A DNA stretch of 64,000 nt from Zelonia costaricensis (Eukaryota; Euglenozoa; Kinetoplastea; Trypanosomatida; Trypanosomatidae): positions 44,284 to 108,283 of the forward strand of contig JASAOO010003540.1 of assembly GCA_030849075.1 (NCBI GenBank). Reading direction: 5' to 3'. The position numbers and the translations under genes were made by a program. The notes under the pieces were generated by a model that was not told the origin of the DNA, searched no databases, and worked only from the letters and a program-made list of their open reading frames with translations. Shown piece after piece: positions 20,834-30,253 of this stretch. Each line of letters starts with the position of its first letter. Within the stretch, counting starts at the first letter, position 1.

Positions 20834-23017
20834 CAAAAAACACGCTAGTTGTAAAAGATGACAGAGAAAGTGAGTTGATGCCAGGCTTGAATGCCGGTCC
20901 CACGGCGTTGTGGAAAGCGGGCGGAAGCAGGGCGAAGGAAAGAGGCAGTTCTGCGAAGGCTTGCAGTGCGGCGCGAGCGAGTGAGTGCGGCGCCGTGACA
21001 GAAGAAGGAGATTTCAGTAGCAGCAGTCTTTCCAGCCGACACAAATGATGGAAGCTGATAGGCAAAGGTACGTCCGGGTAGTGCGCGACACGGCTGCAAA
21101 ACGAGTTGAATGCGGGTGGGGTATTGCAACTCGCGCGTCCGTAGACATCGAGCATGTTAGTGCGTGTGTGTGGGAGGAGGGAGGGGGAGAATTCAGTGCG
21201 GGCATGGAGCAAGATGAATGAAGGGGCTGCAAGCGAAACAGACTAGGGCAGCGAGGACGTAGCTCCCCGCAGAAGAGTACAGCCTCAAAGCGACGACGTG
21301 CACGCAAAAAGAGTCGAGCCCACTTCTTGATCCTGGCCCTTTTTCACCCACCCGCTCCACTCCGGCACTTTCAGCCGCGAGCGGAGGGACACACTACGTG
21401 AAAACTGCGTTGTAGCCTTCACGGTACAGCGGAGCTGATGCTAGGCGGAGCGACGCAGCTGCTCGCCGGTGGCCGGTCAACGTCACCCAAGAAAAGATCG
21501 CATGGAGCTGTTTTTTTTTTTTTCTGCTTTTCTTGGCCATTCACAGCTTCCCCGTCCTCGCGACTGTCGTCGCCGGGGAGAGAAGGAAAAAGACGCTTAT
21601 CGGTTGCGTTTTGAGACATGAGGTCGTGCGTAGCTTTGTTGCCTTCCCGTCGCGAGCTGTGATAATCTGCCGTAATCGTGCTTTGGCGAATCAACGTGGC
21701 GGTGAGGCAGTACCGCGCCACAATGCACGCGCGGGGGTTAGTGAGGTCCTGCTTGCACGTGGATCGTGTCCCGCGTGTGTGCAGAGGGGCAAGAGAGAAG
21801 GTGAGGGAGAAAGGACAAAGCAAATCCAGCGACGACAAGAGCGAACCAGCGGACTGCGTGCGCCTAGTCGCACGAGCCGCACAGCTCGCGCGAGGTGTTC
21901 GCGAAAGAGGAATGGGTCAGGTGGTGCGGCATCACCGCAGGCTGGCGTGTTTGCGGCCGATCCGCTCCCCTCAGCCGTGCTAATTGAGGAAGCATGACCC
22001 GAACAGTGACAAGGAGCCAGCTCGCACCGCCAAACGACCTAGTTTCGAACCAAAGCAGCACATGGCGCGGTCGCCGACACTGCGCTGGCGTGCGTCAACT
22101 ACGAAACCAGAAAAAAAAAAATCATCGTAAAAAACACCGCACCTCTGCGGCAGCACTCGAGCAGGCACAGCGCCGCCAGCTTCGAAAGGCAGCGGATGTG
22201 TCTGTCCCTTCGTTGCCACGTTTACACCCGGGAAAACGGGGGAGGTGGCGAGGGGCTTGAGGCGCCACGCGCGCGCCCTACCCTCGTGCGCGTTGGCTGC
22301 AATACCAGAAAGCACCTCGGGGAGAGTTTACTGAACCCGACACACACGAGACACGCTCGGTGACAGTCACAGCACACTCGTGACAGCGAGCGCGCCTTCA
22401 CAGGGCAGCGCCGTGGATGCCTACAGACACACACACAAGAGGGGAACACTCGCAACGCAGGGCCAGCCGTGCTGCTTCACTCGTCGCCTGATGTCCAAGC
22501 GACGAAGCCACACCCGCACAGCGTCACGCTCTGGTTGGGGAAGGTAAAGGGGGATACAAGCCCGAACACGTTCACGAAAACAAAAAAGAAATGAGCATGC
22601 CGGAGACGGCGGCGGCCGGAGAGGCGCCATGGCTCGCCAGCGCGACAGCACCGCGCGCATTCGAAAACGACAGCAAAAGAACGAGTTTTTGTGTGTCGCT
22701 ACCACCTCGGCAATCCTCGTGCACGACAGCAAAAGCGCCCCCCCCCCTTTGACCCCTGGGTCTCTACGGCCAGTGGTCGACAGAGGTGCTGCGGACAATG
22801 TGGATCAACTGCGTGCGAAGAAGAGGAGGAGAAGGTGCGAGTGAGTGGGCGCGCCAAGACGCCGAGCAAAGCCAGTCCGAGCCCAGCTCGATGCTCCTAT
22901 CACTTGTAGTAACAGCACAACAATAACAACAACAAAAAAGACGCACCTTCGTTGCTCTCATCATCGGTCGACGGAGAAAGCACAACGACGCTTCACTGCG
23001 CCGCGTTCGATTGGGCT
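20834..23017. other. Spacer, no gene seen
   Basis: About 2.2 kb holding the 3' flank of the pantothenate kinase fusion gene and the upstream region of the transporter. T13 on the plus strand at 21511-21523 and a run of C at about 22739-22747 are the only simple repeats of note. Short frames here have no recognisable domain. Confidence 0.5.
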
Positions 23018-26000
23018 TTACGAGTCTGCCGGCGCATCCGCGTGCGGGTCGAGAATCGCGCACCCAAGCGCGCCGAGGTAGCCGTCGTGCTCAAGGAAGT
23101 GCGCTTCGCACGCGCCCGAGGACCAGTAGCGCATCGTGCCGCTGATGAGGCTCCAGATGATGGGGTTTTCACGGACAAAGCCGCCGGCGAAGAAGATGTT
23201 TGGCACGCCGTGCAGTTTTGCATGCAGGTAGGCCAGCTGCGTGATGTTACCCGCGATCATGTTGAGCAGGGAGCGGACAATGTCAATCGCCGACGCCGCC
23301 TTGGTGTCACTGCGCGGGTGCAGCTGAAGCAGATTCGACGGCGGCTTCGACGCCAGCGGTGACAAAATCTCGCCAGCCGCGTCATCGTCAGCGAAGTGGT
23401 CGGTGCTGTTGCTGCGCTTCGCGTCGTAGAAGCGCTCCGTGCCGAGCTTGCCAAACGTGCTAGCCACCGTCTCGCTCGACAGCATGGCCGGGAGGTCCTT
23501 CGCGTTGTAGCCGTAGATGTCGCCCACGAGCAGGTCGACGTTTTTGTTGTCGCCAGGCCCGTCGAGCCGCATAATCTCCAGCACCTCCGCCCACGACGTC
23601 AGGTTTGTCATGGTGCGCACGAGTCCCCAGAAGGTCGCCCCGCCGATGGGCGACCCGCCAACACGAACGTGCGAACCGTCGGCGCCGGTGCACTTGATGA
23701 ACGAGATGCCGGAGCCGATGTTGATCAGCAGGTACGGGAAAGGCGCGAAGCCGTCGCCGCTGCTGACCAGTTTGTGGGGGTGGTGCGCGCCGGTCGCGGG
23801 GTCCACCGTGAAGACGGAGTCCGGCGCGACGCGGAGGACGAGGTTCAACCCCTTGACCACGGCATCCATCTCCTTGACCACGTCGAACTCGATGCCCAGG
23901 ACGTTGCGTGTCAGAGTGGCGTACTTGAAAGCGCCGCCGCCGGTGGCTCGCACGTGGCGCGTAAACTCTGGCTTGAAGCAGCTGATCGCGTTCACCTCCG
24001 CGAGGTACTCGGCGAAGCGCGGAATCTGCTGGGAGGGGATCTTGAGGAAGCGAAGCGTACCCACGCGGGTGTGCGCGTGCGCCTGCAGCTCGCCCTCGGC
24101 GGCTTGCTCGTCAGCGAGGAAGCGGAACGTCCGCAGCCCCAGCCGCTCCGACAGCGACGACGCCTCGTGGATGACTGAGGGGAACGGCGTTAGGCCCGGG
24201 ATCTCGGGTGGCATGATGAACGCCACCTTGGCGAAGGTGCCGCCAATGTCGATGGTGACGGGCACCTGCAGGTCGAGACCGTTGAGCGCGCCGAACCTCG
24301 TGCCGGTGCTCTCCGCATCGCTCACCTCCTCCTGCCACTCCGTGGTGAGCGAGGCGAGCGGGGAGGTCGTCGTGCCACTGTAGAGCCGCTCGAAGACGGA
24401 GCTGAAGTAGCTGTGCACGGCGTCGCGTCGCAGCTTGCCAAACGGAGTGAGGAACGTGCTGTGGTCGCTGAAGGCGTGCGGGTGCAGGTGCACGTACTCT
24501 GGCACCTGCGAGGGGTGCAGCTGCTCCTCGCGCGCGATGCTGGCGAGGTCGGCGGCGATGAGCGCCGTCGCGTACCCGACCAGCTCCGTCCAGCCCAACT
24601 GCTGCGTCGCGCCCTCGCCGTGCTGCGACTGGCGCCACTCGAACTCAATCGTGTCGCGGTTCGGGCACACGACTGCGATGATGGGCTTCAGCGGGTCGCA
24701 GTGCACAAAGATGGCGTTAACGTAGCGCGAGACCGCAAAGATGCGCTCCAACTCGACGGCGATGGTGTGCTGGAAGCTGACGGGCCACAGGATGCCGAGC
24801 GGGGCGCCAAGGAATGTCAGCGTGCCGTCTCGCTTCCACTGCGCGGCGATCTCGAGCGGCACGCGTCTCTCCCCCGCCTGCGTCACCACGAGCTGCCCGA
24901 TGCCGGCACCGTCGGAAAAGCCGTCGATCGGCTGCAGCTCCACGTTCAGCGACGGCACCGGCGTCCCGTCGACGGTACACACGCCGACGCAGTTCTGGTA
25001 GCTCACCTCACACACGAGCGGCACATAGCAGACGCTGATGTGCTCGAGCAGGCTGAAGGTCGTGCTCTCCTGCGACGCGCTCAGGATGATCTTGCGCACC
25101 CGCCCGCCAAGCTGCTCCTGGAAGGCGCGGAAAAAGACGAAGCGGAGCAGGGAGCTGTCCTGCCGTTTGAGGTGGATCAGCCGAGAGCGCAGCTGGAAGG
25201 CGCGGTTGAAGAGCCAGTTGTACACCGCGCTGTACCGCCGCTGCGCGCGGCTCAGCTGCAAGCGGCTCGTGCTAAAGAGCGCCGGCGACGTGACCAGCAG
25301 GGTTGGGTGGAACTTGATGAAGGCCTCCTGCAGATGCGCGGCGTCGACTGTGGCGATGGCATTGCCCTGGCTGAGCATGCCCAGCACACACACCCGGTGG
25401 AACAGCAGCGCCATGGGGCTGAACCACACCATCGACTCCTGCTTGTAAGAGGCGGGCAGGACACCGGTCATGAGCAGCACGCTGAGGTCGTGCAGGACGG
25501 CAGAGTGGCGCACCGGCAGCAGCGCGCCCCCGTCGTAGCTCGCGACGCTGCTCGTGTTGTCCATCGCGAAGGTAAACACGGTGTCGGCCGTCACGTGCTC
25601 CTTTGACGGCGCCACCGGGCTCAGCCGCCCTTTCTGCTCCACGAACTCAAACGGGATGAGACCGATGTTGAGGTCCTTTGCCGTGGCATGGTCGTCCTCG
25701 TCCGCGAACGCGCTGGTGTAGATGACCGTTTCCAGCTTCGTCGAGCGGCACGTCAGCAGCGTCGCCACGGAGCTGCGGTCGCTCACCGCGACGCGAATCC
25801 TGTGGTGATCGAGCACGCTGCGCATCGTCGCCCGCTTCCCGGCCAGCGGCACTGTCGTGAAACCGTACAAGGCGCACGCCACCTCCAGAATGACAGCGTT
25901 GCGGCTCGGCTCACTCGCCACGCCAATGAGGTCGCCGGCGCGGAAGCCCATCTCAAGGAGACCGGCACCCAGCTCCCTCGCGCGGATGTCAACCGTGCCG

Positions 26001-27385
26001 TACGTCATCCACTCGGGCTCGCCGAGCTCGCTGCTGGCGCCAAGGCAGCGGAAGGTGCGGAAGCGCGCCACGCTGCGCTCCCACATCTCGCCAAGAGTCC
26101 GTACCCCCGCGAGTGGGTTGAGTGCCCTGTTCTCGAAACAAGTTGCGCCCTTCGTCTTCAGCGACTCGAGCGTCAGCAGTGGTGGCTCCCCAAGCACCGG
26201 TGAGGCGCTGTAGTCCTGCGCCAGCCGCACCACCCACGCGAGTGCGGCGCACACCACCAGCGACTTGAAGCTGAAAGAGAAGAGCCACCACGCAAAGGCT
26301 GCGATGACCATCGCCTCCAGCCGCACGTCAGAGGTCGGGTTCGAGTGCTCGTGGTTCGCAGCCTCTACAAGCGACGAGACGTTGAGCCGCGACGGCGAGC
26401 GGGCGTGAAAGCTGTGGTTTGCGTGCGGCGCGACCTTCACACGACACGTGATGCCGAAGTGATCCGAAAGGTACGCGTATGGGCGGCGGCTGCTCACCAC
26501 GTACTTCTCCAGCCGCGGCCGCTCCACCTGCACGTGCGCCTCGGCCAGGAAGTAGTCCTGCCGCTGCGGCGTCGCCTCGAAACGCTCCAGCTTCGACAGT
26601 TTGGGGAAGAAGAGGATAGGTGGGCGAGTCGGTGGGTTCTGGCCGGTTTCCTCGAAGATGACGTCGCGCACGGTGCCGATGTCTTGAAACTGGTTGATCA
26701 AGTCCTGGAAGCGCTTCGACGGCTGCCCTGTCGCCGCGTCGATGCCGTGGATGTTGAAGTCGCCCGCGATGACGAACGGCACGTCGCCCTCTGACGGCTG
26801 CTCCCGTACCTGCGTCAGAGCCGCCTCTACGAAGCGGTGCACCTGCTGCATCTGCGACGACTCGGACGGCGGGTTGTCCTCAGCGCGCAGGTGGATGTTG
26901 AAGAAGACGATGCGCTGGCTGTTCTTGCCGTCCGGCGACGGCACCTCGACCTCCGCGAACAGGCACCCCTTGTTCACTCGTGCCTCACCGCGCTCGTGGT
27001 TGCGGAAAGTGTAGGAGCCGCGGTGCCAGATGGGAAAGCGGGACGCGATGATGAGACCGTTGCCAGAGCACACGTTGTACTGCAGCATTGTCCAATACGA
27101 CGGCTGACGCGAGATGACGTAGTAGTGGAAACCCTTTGCCTTCAGCCCGTCCAGTAGCATCTTCTGGTAGCACAGCTGCTTCTGCAGTGCGTACGGGAAA
27201 TAGCTCGTCGCATACACCTCTTGCAGCATGATTACATCGTGCGCGTCCACGCTGGCAAGGAAGGTGTCGATGCGCTCGTGCTGGTAGCCGCCGCTGCCGC
27301 GTGGCAAAATGTTAAAGTTGTAGCTCAACACCCGCACCGACGCGCTGCCCTCTCCGGCGCTGTTCCCGCCGTCGCTGTCGGACAT
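23018..27385 (-). CDS. Tri-domain protein: EEP/neutral sphingomyelinase-like + acyl-CoA synthetase-like + type II pantothenate kinase
   Basis: The 1455-residue product starts at ATG 27385. Residues about 15-330 form an endonuclease/exonuclease/phosphatase fold like neutral sphingomyelinases, with metal and catalytic motifs LQEVY, GDFNIHG and SDHFGI intact. A hydrophobic stretch at about 360-395 could make one or two membrane helices. Residues about 395-1010 align in order with long-chain acyl-CoA synthetases, but the ATP-gripping Ser/Thr/Gly loop is replaced by FAMDNTSSVASYDGG, so this part looks catalytically dead. Its C-terminal LRRDAVHSYF retains the family's late motif. Residues about 1035-1450 are a eukaryotic type II pantothenate kinase: VTIDIGGTFAKV (ATP loop), ATGGGAFK, KEMDAVVKGL with the catalytic-type Glu, NIGSGIS, LLVGDIYG and FLEHDGYLGALG. 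The kinase would catalyse the first step of CoA synthesis. The longer frame from 27619 lies upstream of the likely splice site. Confidence 0.9.
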   Translation of the reverse strand: MSDSDGGNSAGEGSASVRVLSYNFNILPRGSGGYQHERIDTFLASVDAHDVIMLQEVYATSYFPYALQKQLCYQKMLLDGLKAKGFHYYVISRQPSYWTMLQYNVCSGNGLIIASRFPIWHRGSYTFRNHERGEARVNKGCLFAEVEVPSPDGKNSQRIVFFNIHLRAEDNPPSESSQMQQVHRFVEAALTQVREQPSEGDVPFVIAGDFNIHGIDAATGQPSKRFQDLINQFQDIGTVRDVIFEETGQNPPTRPPILFFPKLSKLERFEATPQRQDYFLAEAHVQVERPRLEKYVVSSRRPYAYLSDHFGITCRVKVAPHANHSFHARSPSRLNVSSLVEAANHEHSNPTSDVRLEAMVIAAFAWWLFSFSFKSLVVCAALAWVVRLAQDYSASPVLGEPPLLTLESLKTKGATCFENRALNPLAGVRTLGEMWERSVARFRTFRCLGASSELGEPEWMTYGTVDIRARELGAGLLEMGFRAGDLIGVASEPSRNAVILEVACALYGFTTVPLAGKRATMRSVLDHHRIRVAVSDRSSVATLLTCRSTKLETVIYTSAFADEDDHATAKDLNIGLIPFEFVEQKGRLSPVAPSKEHVTADTVFTFAMDNTSSVASYDGGALLPVRHSAVLHDLSVLLMTGVLPASYKQESMVWFSPMALLFHRVCVLGMLSQGNAIATVDAAHLQEAFIKFHPTLLVTSPALFSTSRLQLSRAQRRYSAVYNWLFNRAFQLRSRLIHLKRQDSSLLRFVFFRAFQEQLGGRVRKIILSASQESTTFSLLEHISVCYVPLVCEVSYQNCVGVCTVDGTPVPSLNVELQPIDGFSDGAGIGQLVVTQAGERRVPLEIAAQWKRDGTLTFLGAPLGILWPVSFQHTIAVELERIFAVSRYVNAIFVHCDPLKPIIAVVCPNRDTIEFEWRQSQHGEGATQQLGWTELVGYATALIAADLASIAREEQLHPSQVPEYVHLHPHAFSDHSTFLTPFGKLRRDAVHSYFSSVFERLYSGTTTSPLASLTTEWQEEVSDAESTGTRFGALNGLDLQVPVTIDIGGTFAKVAFIMPPEIPGLTPFPSVIHEASSLSERLGLRTFRFLADEQAAEGELQAHAHTRVGTLRFLKIPSQQIPRFAEYLAEVNAISCFKPEFTRHVRATGGGAFKYATLTRNVLGIEFDVVKEMDAVVKGLNLVLRVAPDSVFTVDPATGAHHPHKLVSSGDGFAPFPYLLINIGSGISFIKCTGADGSHVRVGGSPIGGATFWGLVRTMTNLTSWAEVLEIMRLDGPGDNKNVDLLVGDIYGYNAKDLPAMLSSETVASTFGKLGTERFYDAKRSNSTDHFADDDAAGEILSPLASKPPSNLLQLHPRSDTKAASAIDIVRSLLNMIAGNITQLAYLHAKLHGVPNIFFAGGFVRENPIIWSLISGTMRYWSSGACEAHFLEHDGYLGALGCAILDPHADAPADS

Positions 27386-27441
27386 CTGCCAAAAAAGCGG
27401 GCGAAACGCACGCAAGGGGAGAGCAAAGACAAAAGAAAAAA
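27386..27441 (-). promoter_or_regulatory. Candidate spliced-leader acceptor abutting the start codon of the pantothenate kinase fusion
   Basis: The sense strand reads a T-rich tract (27431-27443) followed by pyrimidine-rich sequence without AG until CAG immediately before the ATG. Splicing there leaves no gene-encoded 5' UTR, only the spliced leader. Confidence 0.45.
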
Positions 27442-28428
27442 AACGCTGCGAACACACGGGTGCGTTTTCACCTGTGAGACTGGCGTGGGAAAGAGGCCGA
27501 CTGGAAAAGTGCGCACAGTTGTGAACTGCCGCGCCACCGCAGATACGCGGAGGACATGCAAGAGGCAGAGTGGGAATGCGAAGCAGAGGTGCATGTGCGG
27601 GTATGTGCGCGCTCTCCATCCGCTTTCTCCTTGCGCGTTAAAAATGTCATGGCGAGAGAGCCGTCGCTGTCGAACGAAGCGGATTCGTCACACAGGATCC
27701 TCTGTATGCGACATTGTGTGTTTCTGTGTGTGTGTTCTCTTCTTGGTTCTGCAGATGCAGTGAGCTGCCATCAGTGCGCTGGCGTCTACGGCTTGAGCGC
27801 ACATTGGTTGCGATCGTGCTGCTTTCGCTTTCTCCGTCGGTGCGCACTTCACAGGTGTCGGCGTGCAGGACGTGGGCGGCGGGTGCTGTACAGCATCCAC
27901 AAGCGCATGCTCAACTGTGCCGGGAGCCAGCGAGGGAGAACGGGAGTGCCCACAGCCTTTGGCGCACACTCGCTTCTCTCCAGCTTCCGCGCGTGTCGCA
28001 CCTGCACGTGGGGACGCGAAGTGTGCCGTGTCTGCCTCAGGCGCTATCCAGCAGGAACAGGAGTGAAGTCAGAACGCAGCTAGCTCATAGGCACAGCCGT
28101 TGAGCGGGTCTGCTTGGTGAAGAAAAATAGCCTTCTACACGGCATCAAAGGACGCCTGAGCGAGCGCGTCACCACGCGCCGATCTAAAATCTATAGGGTT
28201 GACGTGTTGGTGAGCGCCGACACCGCTCGTGAGCCGTGCGTCCCTCGCCGGACCTGGCCGACGTGCAACGGAGAGCCGCCGCTGTGCCCAGCAGACCACC
28301 GCAAAAGTGTGAAACCTCAAACAAAAGCAGCAGCGCGAACGAGAGAGTAGGCGGCCGCGATGTCCGGTGACTCCTTCCCCCCTTCTTTCTTCTGCTCTCG
28401 TCACCCCGTCGCGTGCCGCACTGCTAAC
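27442..28428. other. Spacer, no gene seen
   Basis: About 1 kb between the fusion gene and the four-TM protein gene; no recognisable frame or long repeat. Confidence 0.5.
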
Positions 28429-28977
28429 CTAGATGGTCTCCGGCTGCGATGGCGAGCGATGAACTAGTCGTAGCTGCACATCTTTGCCAGGCCCATTATC
28501 GGCATCGTCGGCGATCTGTCGCTCCGGGCCTCGCCACCGCTGGAGGTAGCGCGCGACGATACGCATGTACGCGAACCAGGAGATGAAACCACCAAAGGCA
28601 GCCGCGATCCCGTGCAGCACAAACACAACTCCATCCAAGGCAGAGACGAGGCCGTCGTTGAGAGTCAGCAGCTGCACGAGCTCGATAATCAGCAGCGGGA
28701 GGGACGAAAAGAAGAACATGATGGCGATGCCGCAATGCAGGCGGCCGAGGCGCGCGGTGGATGTCTTGCCATACTTGTACGCGTACACAAACAGCGGTGC
28801 AGCGCAGCCGCCGTATGCGACCACTTCGATGATGCTGAAGCCAAGATACGCGTCACGCAGCTCCTGCGGTGTGTTCTGAAGCCGCGCGAAAACGACGTAA
28901 TTGGCGATGGTGACGACGACTACGATGAAGTGGTAGATAAGACACATCAGCGGCAGTGAGACGCGCCAGACGTGCAT
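28429..28977 (-). CDS. Hypothetical four-transmembrane protein
   Basis: Not recognised. From the ATG at 28977 the product is 182 residues with four hydrophobic segments: about 7-28 (LMCLIYHFIVVVV), 42-64, 76-98 (IAIMFFFSSLPLLII) and 108-132. A charged cytosolic-looking tail of about 45 residues follows (basic RYLQRWRGPE, then acidic ADDADNG). The open frame extends up to 29382 with two more hydrophobic stretches rich in Cys and Ala, and the choice of start is uncertain. The inner Met is preferred because the upstream part looks like UTR translation, with irregular composition. The topology recalls MARVEL or tetraspan proteins but no motif supports naming a family. Confidence 0.6.
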   Translation of the reverse strand: MHVWRVSLPLMCLIYHFIVVVVTIANYVVFARLQNTPQELRDAYLGFSIIEVVAYGGCAAPLFVYAYKYGKTSTARLGRLHCGIAIMFFFSSLPLLIIELVQLLTLNDGLVSALDGVVFVLHGIAAAFGGFISWFAYMRIVARYLQRWRGPERQIADDADNGPGKDVQLRLVHRSPSQPETI

Positions 28978-29769
28978 CGCGATTGGGCAGCACGCCGGCG
29001 AGGCAGCTACCGCGGCAGCTCTTTTGCAAGCGGCAGGAGCGGCACCTTGAACGCACCCTGTAGCGTTCAAGCTGCCGTTGTGAGTAGCTGCACGGCCGTG
29101 GCAGGCGAGCAGGCGCACGAGCACCGGAAAAAGTGACTGGCCGACGCAGTCTGCTGGGACGCCAGCGCTTGCAGAGCAGACGAGACACAACGCCAGCTGC
29201 AAGTTGTCGTGAAACAGAGCGTGCCGGAGCCGGCCACAAACGAAGAATGCGAGAGGCACGATGAAAAAGGGCAGCAGGCATGGATGAGGCAAGACAGAGA
29301 GCGGGCACTTGCCCGCGCACCACAGGGGAGGCTGACCACGACTGAGAGATACAAGGGACTTCCGATGTGGCGATTTGCGCACGCCCTTCGTCTGTCATGA
29401 GCGCAAGGCAGCAGAACTACCATGTTTTGAACAATCATCGCTTGCTTGCGCCTTTGTTTGGCCTGTGGGGAGCACAGATCGAGCCGGAGACACTGCTTCG
29501 AACTGCGGCACCCCCGTGGTCGTTCCCGGTATCACCTGCAACTGCAATGGAGTCATACTCGGTGCTTGATATTTCCTTTTTTATCTGTACCCCGTCTTTG
29601 TTTCTCACTTCGATGCACACGCCTAATTAGTCAGCGGCAAGCAACACACGGGAATTCGATTGAAGCGTACGCCTACACCTCAAACACCACAGCGTTTCGT
29701 AGCACAGCAGCAAACACGCCGGCGCCGCACGTGCCGCCGTTCGCGGAGTCTGCCGCTGCACGATGCCCC
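28978..29769. other. Spacer, no gene seen
   Basis: About 790 bp between RPB9 and the four-TM gene. It may include coding sequence for a longer N-terminus of the four-TM protein (frame open to 29382). Otherwise it holds nothing recognisable. Confidence 0.45.
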
Positions 29770-30192
29770 CTAGTTCTGGTCCTCAACGGCGGCGCCCTTC
29801 CAGACATGCCGGCACGCCGTATCGGAGCAGGCAAAGTAGAGCGTCATGTCTTCCTGTGGCTGCCCGAGCGGGTTGACGAAGCATGCGACGCCCTTCTTGC
29901 CGCATTTCGGGCACGGCTTATCCGGGTCACGCTGTGCCGTCGGGTCGTTTGCAAACTCGGCAATCAGGTCCATCCCGCCAATTGCGTCCGCCTTCATTTT
30001 GAGGTTCATGACGTGGACAAGCTTGCAGTCGTCGTGCTGCTCGGTCGTCTTGCAGTAGTTGCAGCGCCACACCATGCTGTAGTTGTCGTCGTCGCACTCG
30101 GGGTACAGGAGGTTGTTGCACCGTGAGCAGAAGAGCATCGGCGCCGTCGTGGCGTTGCCGATGCTCACCTGCACCACTTCATCCGTCTCCAT
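29770..30192 (-). CDS. RPB9: DNA-directed RNA polymerase II subunit RPB9
   Basis: The 140-residue product has the two zinc ribbons of RPB9. The N-terminal ribbon reads FCSRCNNLLYP with Cys22/Cys25 and closes at Cys44/Cys47 (RCNYC), matching the canonical F-C-x-x-C-NN-x-LYP. The linker holds the DPT-type sequence NDPTAQRDPDKPCPKCG that leads into the C-terminal TFIIS-like ribbon (Cys94/Cys97, then Cys122 and Cys127 in FACSDTACRHVW). In yeast and human the last pair is C-x2-C; here it is C-x4-C. RPB9 sits at the jaw of Pol II and contributes to start-site choice, elongation fidelity and transcript cleavage. Because Pol II makes nearly all trypanosomatid mRNA and the spliced leader, it should be essential or nearly so. 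RPA12 or RPC11 paralogues were considered, but the N-terminal ribbon fits RPB9. Confidence 0.9.
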   Translation of the reverse strand: METDEVVQVSIGNATTAPMLFCSRCNNLLYPECDDDNYSMVWRCNYCKTTEQHDDCKLVHVMNLKMKADAIGGMDLIAEFANDPTAQRDPDKPCPKCGKKGVACFVNPLGQPQEDMTLYFACSDTACRHVWKGAAVEDQN

Positions 30193-30207
30193 CGGGAAGT
30201 CAAGCCG

Positions 30208-30253
30208 CTGCGGGCGAATGTCGCGGCCGACAGTGGAAGTAAGGAAGAAGGCG
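30208..30253 (-). promoter_or_regulatory. Candidate spliced-leader acceptor for RPB9
   Basis: The sense strand has a CT-rich tract (CTTCTTCCTTACTTCC, about 30235-30250) and a first AG in CCCGCAG at 30208, giving a 15-nt 5' UTR. Confidence 0.5.

Noticed and set aside
27388..27619. N-terminal extension of the pantothenate kinase fusion
   Set aside because: It translates the T-rich splice tract (SQRFFSFVF) and sits before the first AG of the acceptor.
29770..30192. RPA12 or RPC11 (Pol I/III) instead of RPB9
   Set aside because: The N-terminal ribbon (FCSRCNNLLYP) and the DPT-type linker fit RPB9 better, though altered C-terminal spacing leaves slight doubt.
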